Below are positions 33,343 to 40,508 of a stretch of DNA of 54,525 nt, one piece after another (positions within the stretch are counted from its first letter, which is position 1; each line of letters begins with the position of its first letter). The stretch lies in the NCBI GenBank assembly GCA_018711815.1, contig DVHU01000045.1:1-54525 (forward strand), written 5' to 3'. The stretch is from Candidatus Egerieimonas intestinavium (GTDB lineage Bacteria > Bacillota > Clostridia > Lachnospirales > Lachnospiraceae). A program made the translations under genes and the position numbers. The notes below the pieces were generated by a model. That model worked only from the letters and a program-made list of their open reading frames with translations. It made no database searches and was not told where the DNA came from.

Positions 33343-34317
33343 GTGTACGACCATGGACTGGGAGTTTTGGAGCAGTATGGCCTGACGGCGCGCAGCAGCA
33401 GCCGGGGAAGAGGGGCTCTGATCTGCGAGACAGATCAAGGCCTTAAGGTAATCCGTGAATACCGGGGTTCTGTTAAAAAATTGGAGCTGCAGCGGCAGAT
33501 CCAGCAGCAGGTGGAGGAGGAGGGAACCTTAAGGGCGGATGTGCTGATCCCGAATCTGGAGGGGGAGCTGGCGTCGCAGCACACCGACGGCCTGATCTAT
33601 ACGGTGCGGAACTGGTTTTACGGAAAAGAGTGCGATACCCGTTCCCGGGAGGAGATCTGCCGGGGGGCGGCGGCCCTGGCCCGTTTACATAAAATCATTC
33701 ATCTTCCGGCGGAGGAGGATTATCAGAAGGAGCCTCTGCCCCAGGAATGTGCCAGACATAACCGGGAGATCCGCAAGGTACAGCGGTTCCTGCAGAAAAA
33801 GCAGAAGAAGAGTGAATTTGAGCGGCAGCTTTTAGAAGCGGCGGGGCTTTTTCTGGGACAGGGATTGGAGGTGACCAGGCGGCTGGAGGATTCCGGCTAT
33901 GGGCGTCTGCGGGAGAGAGCCCTGGCGGAGGGCTGCGTCTGCCATGGGGAGTGCAACCAACACAATCTGCTGACGGTGGAGGGGAAGCCGGCGTTTATCA
34001 ATTTTGAGAAATGGTCCTTTGACCTGCCGGTGGCGGACCTGTATCAGTTCATGCGCAAGATTCTGGAGAAGCACAGCTGGGATATAGAGCTGGGGCGCCG
34101 GATGGTGGACGCCTACAGCCGGATACGGCCTCTGTCCCGGGAGGAGTGCGAGAATCTGCTGCTGAGGCTGGGCTATCCCTGGAAGTTCTGGAAGCTGGCC
34201 AATTACTACGCCAATAACCCCAAGGTCTGGGTGTCGGCCAAGACGGTGGAGAAGCTGGCGCAGATGGCGGAGCAGAGGGAGAAATGGCTATTTTTCCTAG
34301 AAAATCTGAGGATTTAG
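33343..34317 (+). CDS. CotS-like spore coat kinase-fold protein
   Basis: A 324-residue member of the aminoglycoside-phosphotransferase fold as seen in spore coat CotS proteins: VLEQYGLTARSSSRGRGALI, ALARLHKI, CHGECNQHNLL, FINFEKWSFDLPVADLYQFM. The kinase motifs are altered: the usual HGD is HGE and the usual D-F/W-D is NFE, so ATP-dependent activity is doubtful. The start is GTG at 33343, with AGGGG nine bases upstream; the long open frame before it runs through the palindromic repeat and is not coding. It probably belongs to the spore coat. Confidence 0.82.
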   Translation: MYDHGLGVLEQYGLTARSSSRGRGALICETDQGLKVIREYRGSVKKLELQRQIQQQVEEEGTLRADVLIPNLEGELASQHTDGLIYTVRNWFYGKECDTRSREEICRGAAALARLHKIIHLPAEEDYQKEPLPQECARHNREIRKVQRFLQKKQKKSEFERQLLEAAGLFLGQGLEVTRRLEDSGYGRLRERALAEGCVCHGECNQHNLLTVEGKPAFINFEKWSFDLPVADLYQFMRKILEKHSWDIELGRRMVDAYSRIRPLSREECENLLLRLGYPWKFWKLANYYANNPKVWVSAKTVEKLAQMAEQREKWLFFLENLRI

Positions 34318-34452
34318 GTTTCTCTTTTGTGAAAAATAGTGTATAATAGACAGTATCTATCTGGAGACGCTGCAAAACTTATATTCTGGAAAAATAAGGC
34401 TTTTGCGGCGGTCTCCACGAAAAATATTTATAGGTACGAGGAGGAAATTTCC

Positions 34453-36192
34453 GTGGATTACAAAGAAATTTACGAGTCATGGCTGAACAATCCGTACATT
34501 GACGAGGCGACGAAAGAGGAGCTGAGATCCATCTCAGGGGATGAGCAGGAGATCAAAGAGAGATTTTATATGGATTTGGAGTTTGGAACCGCCGGCCTGC
34601 GGGGAATCATCGGCGCGGGAACCAACCGCATGAATCCTTACGTGGTGCGCAAGGCTACCCAGGGTCTGGCCAATTACATTAAGGGCGTGGGCAAGGAGAG
34701 CCAGGGCGTGGCCATCGCCTTCGATTCCCGCCGGATGTCCCCGGAGTTTGCCCAGGAGGCAGCCCTCTGCCTGGCGGCCAACGGGATTAAGGCCTACATC
34801 TTTGAATCCCTGCGTCCCACTCCCGAGCTGTCCTTTGCTGTGCGCAAGCTGGGCTGTGTAGCGGGCATCAATATTACCGCCAGCCACAATCCGCCGGAGT
34901 ACAACGGCTACAAGGTATACTGGGAGGACGGCGCTCAGATTACGCCGCCCCACGACAGCGGAATCATGGCTGAGGTTAAGGCCATCAGCGAGTACAGCGA
35001 AGCTACCATGAAGACCATGGACAAGGATGCGGCTGTGGCAGCCGGTCTCTATCAGGTGATCGGACAGGCTATTGACGACGCATACATGGAGGAGTTAAAG
35101 AGCCAGGTGCTTCATATGGACGCCATCCAGGAGACGGCCAAGGAGCTGAAGATCGTCTACACTCCCCTGCACGGCACGGGAAATATTCCTGCCCGCCGGG
35201 TGCTGAAGGAGCTGGGCTTTGAGAATGTATATGTGGTAAAGGAGCAGGAACTGCCGGACGGCAACTTCCCCACCGTCAGCTACCCGAATCCCGAGGCAGC
35301 GGAGGCCTTTGAGCTGGGCTTAAAGCTGGCCCAGGAGGTGGACGCGGATCTGGTGCTGGCCACCGACCCCGATGCGGACCGTCTGGGCGTGCGGGTGAAG
35401 GACAAGAACGGCGAGTACCACGACCTCACCGGAAATATGTCCGGCTGTCTGCTGGCTAATTATGAGATCGAGCAGAGAAAGGCCCTGAAGGGACTCCCCG
35501 AGGACGGCGCTCTGATTAAAACTATCGTTACCACGAATATGGCGGACGCTATCGCCAAATACTATGGCGTGAAGGTGATTGAGGTTCTCACCGGCTTCAA
35601 GTGGATCGGACAGCAGATCCTGGGCTTCGAGAACAGCGGCAAGGGCACCTACCTCTTCGGTTTTGAGGAGAGCTACGGCTGTCTGATCGGAACCCACGCA
35701 AGAGATAAGGATGCCATTGTGGCTACTATGGCCCTGTGCGAGGCGGCAGCCTACTACAAGACCCAGGGCAAGACTCTGTGGGATGCCATGATCGACATGT
35801 ACGAGAAGTACGGCTATTATAAGGACGCCATCAAGACCGTGACCCTCAAGGGAATCGAAGGACTGGCTAAGATTCAGGAGGTAATGAATAATCTCCGGGA
35901 GAACCCGCCCAAGAAGATCGGAGACTACCAGGTGCTTTCCTTCCGGGATTACAAGAAGGATACCATCACCGACCTGGCCACTGGAGAGGTGAAGGCCACC
36001 GGACTTCCCAATTCCAACGTGCTGTACTTCGACCTGAACGACGACGCCTGGGTGTGTGCAAGACCTTCCGGCACAGAGCCCAAGCTGAAATTCTACTACG
36101 GTATCAAGGGAACCTCCCTGGAGGACGCAGACCAGAGGTCCGCAGCCCTGGGTGATCAGGTGCTGGCGATCATCAACGAGATGCTGGCATAG
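34453..36192 (+). CDS. Phosphoglucomutase/phosphomannomutase (PgcA-like)
   Basis: Interconverts hexose 1- and 6-phosphates. The 579-residue protein has the phosphoserine loop NITASHNPPEYNGYKVYW, metal loop LATDPDADRLGVRV, sugar-binding FGFEESYGCLIG and the phosphate loop ARPSGTEPKLKFYYG, all intact. The start is GTG at 34453, with GAGGAGGAAATTTCC upstream; the in-frame extension upstream includes a promoter-like TATAAT at 34342. It feeds UDP-glucose, wall and storage polymer synthesis. mazG starts four bases after its stop. Confidence 0.94.
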   Translation: MDYKEIYESWLNNPYIDEATKEELRSISGDEQEIKERFYMDLEFGTAGLRGIIGAGTNRMNPYVVRKATQGLANYIKGVGKESQGVAIAFDSRRMSPEFAQEAALCLAANGIKAYIFESLRPTPELSFAVRKLGCVAGINITASHNPPEYNGYKVYWEDGAQITPPHDSGIMAEVKAISEYSEATMKTMDKDAAVAAGLYQVIGQAIDDAYMEELKSQVLHMDAIQETAKELKIVYTPLHGTGNIPARRVLKELGFENVYVVKEQELPDGNFPTVSYPNPEAAEAFELGLKLAQEVDADLVLATDPDADRLGVRVKDKNGEYHDLTGNMSGCLLANYEIEQRKALKGLPEDGALIKTIVTTNMADAIAKYYGVKVIEVLTGFKWIGQQILGFENSGKGTYLFGFEESYGCLIGTHARDKDAIVATMALCEAAAYYKTQGKTLWDAMIDMYEKYGYYKDAIKTVTLKGIEGLAKIQEVMNNLRENPPKKIGDYQVLSFRDYKKDTITDLATGEVKATGLPNSNVLYFDLNDDAWVCARPSGTEPKLKFYYGIKGTSLEDADQRSAALGDQVLAIINEMLA

Positions 36193-36195
36193 CCC

Positions 36196-36903
36196 ATGGC
36201 TGACAGACAATATACTTTTGATGAACTTTGTTCCATCGTGGAGAGGCTGAGAAGTCCCGGGGGCTGCCCCTGGGACAGGGCTCAGACCCACGAAAGCCTG
36301 AAACCCTGCCTGCTGGAGGAGACCTATGAGGTCCTAGAGGGGATAGACCGTCTGGAAAAAACAGGGAGCCATGACAATCTCTGCGAGGAGCTGGGGGATC
36401 TGCTGCTGCAGGTGCTCATGCACAGCCGCATAGCCCAGGAGGACGGGCGCTTTACTCTGGAGGACGTGATCTCCGGCATCAGCCGGAAGATGATCCGCCG
36501 TCATCCCCATGTATTCGGGGAGGAGCGTCAGGCGCTGGCTCAGGAGGTGCCCGGCAGCTGGGAGGCCATCAAGAAGCAGGAGAAACAGGGAAGAAGCCTC
36601 AAGCAGGAGTTGGAGGATATTCCCCTGCAGCTGCCTGCTCTGGCACGGGCCCAGAAAATACAGAAGAAGCTGGCGGGGGCCGGCGGCCGGGAGATTTCCC
36701 GCCGGGAGCTGCTGGAGAAAATGAAAGCCTGCCTGGAGAGTCTGCAGGATGCTCCGGCCCGGGAAGAGCCGGGAGGAGAGCTTCTGTGGCTGGCGGCAGA
36801 CCTGCTGCGCCGGGACGGCGTGTACGCGGAGCTGGCCCTGGAGGCCGTATCCCAGGAGAAGATTTCTGCCCAGAGGGCCCAAAAGCCGGAGGACGAGGAA
36901 TGA
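36196..36903 (+). CDS. mazG: Nucleoside triphosphate pyrophosphohydrolase MazG
   Basis: Hydrolyses non-canonical (d)NTPs to monophosphates. The 235-residue protein has the MazG core with RSPGGCPWDRAQTHESL, the metal site LLEETYEVLEGI, CEELGDLLLQVLMHS, and IRRHPHVFGEE. It is shorter than the two-domain E. coli enzyme. The second half is poorly conserved. Opens the conserved mazG-hup-rqcP-yabP run seen in Bacillus and Clostridia. Confidence 0.93.
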   Translation: MADRQYTFDELCSIVERLRSPGGCPWDRAQTHESLKPCLLEETYEVLEGIDRLEKTGSHDNLCEELGDLLLQVLMHSRIAQEDGRFTLEDVISGISRKMIRRHPHVFGEERQALAQEVPGSWEAIKKQEKQGRSLKQELEDIPLQLPALARAQKIQKKLAGAGGREISRRELLEKMKACLESLQDAPAREEPGGELLWLAADLLRRDGVYAELALEAVSQEKISAQRAQKPEDEE

Positions 36904-36959
36904 TTTTCCGTATTTAACTGGGCAAAAGTGCCAAAGAATCGGGAAATTGGGGAAATTCC

Positions 36960-36988
36960 TTGACAAAAGCCGGGGGACGGTATATAAA
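36960..36988 (+). promoter_or_regulatory. Strong promoter of hup
   Basis: TTGACA (36960-36965), a 17-bp spacer and TATAAA (36983-36988). It leaves a leader of about 95 nt before the HU start. Confidence 0.8.
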
Positions 36989-37088
36989 TAGGTGTAGAGT
37001 TCACGCAACTTCGACGCGGGCAGCGTCGCCGCTATTGTAATGGCACCAAAAAATGAGAGTGAAGAACATCAAGAGGAGGAATTGATCC

Positions 37089-37361
37089 ATGAACAAAGCA
37101 GAATTAGTTGCAGCAATCGCTGAGAAAACAGAATTATCCAAGAAAGACGCAGAGGCAGCTGTTAAGGCATTTATCGATGTTGTGGCAGACGCTCTGAAAA
37201 AAGGAGATAAGGTACAGATGGTAGGCTTCGGCACCTTCGAGGTAGTTGAGAGAGCAGAGCGCGAGGGAAGAAATCCCCAGACTGGCGCAACCATGAAGAT
37301 CGCAGCTTCCAAGTCTCCGAAGTTTAAGGCTGGAAAGGCTCTTAAGGACGCCATCAACTAA
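37089..37361 (+). CDS. hup: HU family DNA-binding protein
   Basis: A 90-residue histone-like protein that bends DNA as a dimer. It begins [20 protein letters not shown] and carries the arm region [20 protein letters not shown] with the usual RNPQTG turn, ending [13 protein letters not shown]. Strong promoter, AAGAGGAGGAATTGATCC ribosome site and a terminator of its own: a highly expressed single gene. Confidence 0.97.
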   Translation: MNKAELVAAIAEKTELSKKDAEAAVKAFIDVVADALKKGDKVQMVGFGTFEVVERAEREGRNPQTGATMKIAASKSPKFKAGKALKDAIN

Positions 37362-37389
37362 TTGTGTGATAGAGGATTAATAGGAGGAT

Positions 37390-37446
37390 GGGACTGTCGC
37401 AATATGCGGAGATATTCGTAACTGCGGCGGCCCCATTCTTTTTTTA
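37390..37446 (+). terminator. hup terminator made from a core-less palindrome
   Basis: GGGACTGTCGCA (37391-37402) pairs with TGCGGCGGCCCC (37423-37434), followed by T residues to 37446. The 3' half, TATGCGGAGATATTCGTAACTG, repeats the right arm of the palindromic element at 10767, so this looks like a copy that lost its core and most of the left arm. Confidence 0.7.
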
Positions 37447-37475
37447 TGAATCCCTTAAATAGTCAGGAGGTTACT

Positions 37476-37715
37476 ATGCGTTTAGACAAATACTTAAAGG
37501 TATCACGGCTGATCAAGCGGAGAACGGTGGCCAATGAGGCCTGCGACGCGGGAAGGGTGCTGGTGAACGATAAGCCCGCCAAGGCTTCCGTGAATGTGAA
37601 GGTGGGCGATGTGATCCAGATCCAGTTTGGGACGAAAACCGTGAAGGTGGAGGTTCTGGATGTGCAGGAGACGGTGCGCAAGGAGGCGGCCGACCAGCTG
37701 TACCGGTATCTGTAA
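37476..37715 (+). CDS. rqcP: S4-domain RNA-binding protein RqcP
   Basis: A 79-residue S4-domain protein (B. subtilis YabO/RqcP) that works with RqcH on stalled 50S subunits in ribosome quality control. The S4 motif MRLDKYLKVSRLIKRRTVAN, VLVNDKPAKAS and VGDVIQIQFG is complete. The ATG at 37476 follows AGGAGGTTACT; the frame upstream overlaps the hup terminator. Confidence 0.92.
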   Translation: MRLDKYLKVSRLIKRRTVANEACDAGRVLVNDKPAKASVNVKVGDVIQIQFGTKTVKVEVLDVQETVRKEAADQLYRYL

Positions 37716-37733
37716 GAGACAGAGTTAAAGGAG

Positions 37734-37762
37734 GCATACCCCCATAGCCCGGACCATATAAT
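37734..37762 (+). promoter_or_regulatory. Possible sigma-E promoter of yabP-yabQ
   Basis: GCATACC (37734-37740), 14 bases, then CATATAAT (37755-37762). The -10 differs from the mother-cell sigma-E consensus CATACAAT at one position and the spacing suits sigma-E, which controls yabP in B. subtilis. TATAAT also fits sigma-A, so the assignment is tentative. Confidence 0.45.
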
Positions 37763-37791
37763 AGAAAGAAGCCTGACAAAGGGGGCTAGAA

Positions 37792-38070
37792 ATGGAAGGG
37801 GAGCACGGGCATCGGATACATTTGGAAAACCGGCAGTCTGGCCAGATCACCGGGGTGGTTGATGTGCAGGCTTTTGACGAGAATGAGATACGTCTGGAGA
37901 CACAGCAGGGGATGCTTCATATACAGGGCAAGGGACTGCATGTGGAGCGCCTGCAGCTGGACAGAGGTGAGGTGGATATTCAGGGCCAGGTAGACAGCCT
38001 CATCTACCGGGAAGGCAAGGGCCGGGAAAGGAAGAAGGGGCAGAGCCTGATCGGGCGTCTGTTCCAGTAA
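37792..38070 (+). CDS. yabP: Sporulation protein YabP
   Basis: A 92-residue protein required for spore formation in relatives. It has the YabP signature HRIHLENRQSGQITGVVDVQ with FDENEIRLETQQGMLHIQGK and LHVERLQLDRGEVDIQG. AAAGGGGGCTAGAA precedes the ATG. Followed three bases later by yabQ. Confidence 0.93.
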   Translation: MEGEHGHRIHLENRQSGQITGVVDVQAFDENEIRLETQQGMLHIQGKGLHVERLQLDRGEVDIQGQVDSLIYREGKGRERKKGQSLIGRLFQ

Positions 38071-38073
38071 GGA

Positions 38074-38586
38074 ATGAGCGTGTATATGAACCGGGAGCTG
38101 CTGCTCTTTGCCAGGGCTCTCTGGTACGGCGCGGCCATGCTGGCTGTCTACGACTGCCTGCGGATTCTGCGCCGGGTTATTTCCCATAAGGGCTGGGTCA
38201 CCGGGCTGGAGGATATTCTCTACTGGGCAGGCAGCAGCCTTTTTATTTTTACCGGCTTATACCGCCAGAATAGCGGTGTTCTGCGGGGATATTTCTTCGT
38301 GGGCATGGCGCTGGGGATGGTTGTCTACTCCTGGGCTCTGAGCCCGTATTTTGTCAAAGGCGCTTCTTATTTGCTGAACCGTTTAAAGGAAATCCTGAAG
38401 ATACCAGGGAAAGCTGCAAAAAAAGTCATAAAAAGGTTGAAATCTGCAGCTTTAAGAGGTAAACTTTCTATGAGTAGGTTTATTTGTAGAAAAGCCCCGA
38501 AGGGGGAGCGTAAGGATGGATGGAATGGCAAAAAAAGCAGGAAAGTCAGGAAACCTGAAGGCGGCCGCCAGCAACCGCCAGAATAA
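38074..38586 (+). CDS. yabQ: Spore cortex biosynthesis protein YabQ
   Basis: A 170-residue membrane protein localised to the forespore envelope and needed for cortex formation in Bacillus. Three hydrophobic segments (about 8-28, 46-64, 70-90) precede a basic C-terminal tail. ALWYGAAMLAVYDCLRILRR and DILYWAGSSLFIFTGLYRQN are typical. Its last 71 bases overlap divIC in another frame. Confidence 0.9.
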   Translation: MSVYMNRELLLFARALWYGAAMLAVYDCLRILRRVISHKGWVTGLEDILYWAGSSLFIFTGLYRQNSGVLRGYFFVGMALGMVVYSWALSPYFVKGASYLLNRLKEILKIPGKAAKKVIKRLKSAALRGKLSMSRFICRKAPKGERKDGWNGKKSRKVRKPEGGRQQPPE

Positions 38587-38851
38587 GATAGCGATGATTG
38601 CCATCACTCTGGTGGTCTGTGTGCTTCTGGTTGCGCTGGTGATGCAGGGAAATACGCTGCGGGAGAAGATCCGGCAGAATGAGCGGCGCCAGGAACAGGT
38701 GGAGCAGCAGCTGTCCCAGGAGGAGGCGCGCACCAAGGAGATCGAGGATCTCCAGGAGTACGTAAAGAGCGATGAATATATGGAGAAGGTGGCCAAGGAG
38801 AAGGCCGGCCTTTTAAAGCCCAACGAGATTATATTTAAGGAAGAAAACTGA
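38516..38851 (+). CDS. divIC: FtsB/DivIC family septum protein
   Basis: A 111-residue single-pass division protein. A transmembrane helix (about 26-44, IAMIAITLVVCVLLVALVMQ) is followed by a coiled coil (about 45-85) and the motif YMEKVAKEKAGLLKPNEIIF, which is diagnostic of DivIC/FtsB. It acts in the divisome with FtsL and DivIB. It starts inside yabQ, so translation is likely coupled. Confidence 0.92.
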   Translation: MDGMAKKAGKSGNLKAAASNRQNKIAMIAITLVVCVLLVALVMQGNTLREKIRQNERRQEQVEQQLSQEEARTKEIEDLQEYVKSDEYMEKVAKEKAGLLKPNEIIFKEEN

Positions 38852-38900
38852 TCCGTTTCCAGGGGAAATCTGTTGGCCAGAAGGGAGGAAGCTCATCTTT

Positions 38901-38966
38901 TGCCGAAAGATTTTCTGGGGAGCAGGTTGGTTTTTGACAAGTTTTTCAGGATAGCCCGTCTATAAT
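38901..38966 (+). promoter_or_regulatory. Spo0A-type promoter of spoIIE
   Basis: TTGACA (38934-38939) and TATAAT (38961-38966) are separated by 21 bp, too long for ordinary sigma-A use. B. subtilis spoIIE and spoIIG have the same layout and need phosphorylated Spo0A. A perfect 0A box TGCCGAA (38901-38907) lies upstream, and TGTCAAA on the minus strand, one mismatch from the 0A box, overlaps the -35. Confidence 0.75.
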
Positions 38967-39002
38967 ATTCCCTGATAAGGATAATAAGGGGGATGCGGAC
39001 GG

Positions 39003-40487
39003 ATGCGGACAGTAATCTTTGCCATGTTCGTGATCGGCGTGCTGCTGATTCTCAGGGACATGGCAAAAATTGTTTTTTTAGGAAGAAAGCGCAAGCGGGA
39101 GGCGCTGCAGTTTGACGGGGGCCCTCAGCGGGAGCAGATGGAGCGATACGCCCAGTCCTTCCAGCGCCTGGCCAGCACCTTCTACGCCATGCCTGTGCGC
39201 CGGGAGAGCTTCACGGAGCAGGAGACAGAGCGGATCCTGGGGGAGACGGAGAAAGCAGTCTGCGCCCGGTGTGCCAAAAGGGAAATCTGCTGGAAGAGGC
39301 AGAGGTATCAGAGCGCCCAGCTGGGGAACAACCTCATACGAGCCCTGGAGGGAGGACAGCAGGAGGAGATCATGGCAGCCCAGGGAGCCTGGTTCGACCT
39401 CTGCCAGAATGGAGCCCGCTTTGCGGAGGAGCTGGGGCACATCTTCACCCGGGAGAGACAAAATCTGCTCTGGAACAACCGGCTCATTGAGGGGCGGCTG
39501 GCGGTGGCGGAGCAGCTGGGGGAGGTATCCCGGATTATGCAGCAGGTGGCCAACGATATTTACAGCATCACCCTGGCCCCTGCGGACCGGGAGGAACAGG
39601 TCCGCAAGGCCCTGGCCAGGAAGCAGGTCCTGGTGAAACAGATGTGGATGCTGGACAAGCCCCAGGGCAAAATCCAGTTTTTTCTGACTCTGCGGGCCAG
39701 AAGCGGCCAGTGCGTGACTCTGCGGGAGGTGACCAAGATCCTCTCCGGCATCTTCGGGAGCCCCATCGCGGCGGCCCGGGAGAGCCGGGTGGTGCTGAGC
39801 CGTGAGTTTACTACCATGCTGTTTAAGGAGGATGTCAATTTCCAGGTGCTCACCGGGGTGGCCCGGATCACCCGGGAAGCGGAGAGCGTCTCCGGAGATA
39901 ATTATCTGTGCTCCAACGAGGGGGACAGTTTTTTGCTTTGTCTCTCCGATGGCTGCGGCTCCGGGATGGAGGCCTGTCGGGAGAGCGAGAGCGTGGTGGA
40001 GCTGCTGGAGATGTTCACTGCCTCGGGATTTTCTCGGGAGACGGCGGCTAAGATGGTAAATTCCGCCCTGGTGCTGCAGCGGAGCGAGGGTATGTTTTCC
40101 ACCGTGGATATCTGCTCTCTGGATCTGTATACGGGAATCTGCGAATTTCTGAAGGCGGGAGCGGCTACCACCTTCATCAAGAGAGATCACTGGGTGGAGA
40201 CGGTGAGCTCCACCAGCCTGGCTGTAGGTCTGGTACAGGAGCTGGATTTTGAGAGTACCTCCAAGAAGCTCTACGACGGGGATTACCTGATCATGGTCAC
40301 CGACGGAGTACTGGATGCTCTGCCGCCTCAGCGGGAGGAAGAAGTGATGAAGGAGCTGATTCTGGAAAATACCAGCACCGCCCCCAAGGAGCTGGGGCGC
40401 GCTCTGCTGGAGCGGGTGCTGAGCTACAGCGGTTACCGGGCGGCGGACGATATGACCATTTTGGTGGCGGGTATCTGGAAGAAATGA
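39003..40487 (+). CDS. spoIIE: SpoIIE family serine phosphatase, short membrane domain
   Basis: The phosphatase that activates sigma-F in the forespore by dephosphorylating SpoIIAA. This 494-residue version has one transmembrane helix (about 4-26), the central region with CARCAKREICWKRQ, then a PP2C-like domain (about 285-494) with SGDNYLCSNEGDSFLLCLSD, GCGSGMEACRESESVVE, and YLIMVTDGVLDAL. The roughly ten-helix N-terminal domain of the Bacillus protein (about 800 residues in all) is missing. The gene starts soon after its own Spo0A-type promoter, so this is not an assembly break. Between divIC and tilS, as in relatives. Confidence 0.9.
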   Translation: MRTVIFAMFVIGVLLILRDMAKIVFLGRKRKREALQFDGGPQREQMERYAQSFQRLASTFYAMPVRRESFTEQETERILGETEKAVCARCAKREICWKRQRYQSAQLGNNLIRALEGGQQEEIMAAQGAWFDLCQNGARFAEELGHIFTRERQNLLWNNRLIEGRLAVAEQLGEVSRIMQQVANDIYSITLAPADREEQVRKALARKQVLVKQMWMLDKPQGKIQFFLTLRARSGQCVTLREVTKILSGIFGSPIAAARESRVVLSREFTTMLFKEDVNFQVLTGVARITREAESVSGDNYLCSNEGDSFLLCLSDGCGSGMEACRESESVVELLEMFTASGFSRETAAKMVNSALVLQRSEGMFSTVDICSLDLYTGICEFLKAGAATTFIKRDHWVETVSSTSLAVGLVQELDFESTSKKLYDGDYLIMVTDGVLDALPPQREEEVMKELILENTSTAPKELGRALLERVLSYSGYRAADDMTILVAGIWKK

Positions 40488-40508
40488 GTGACTGACGGAG
40501 AGAGAAGT

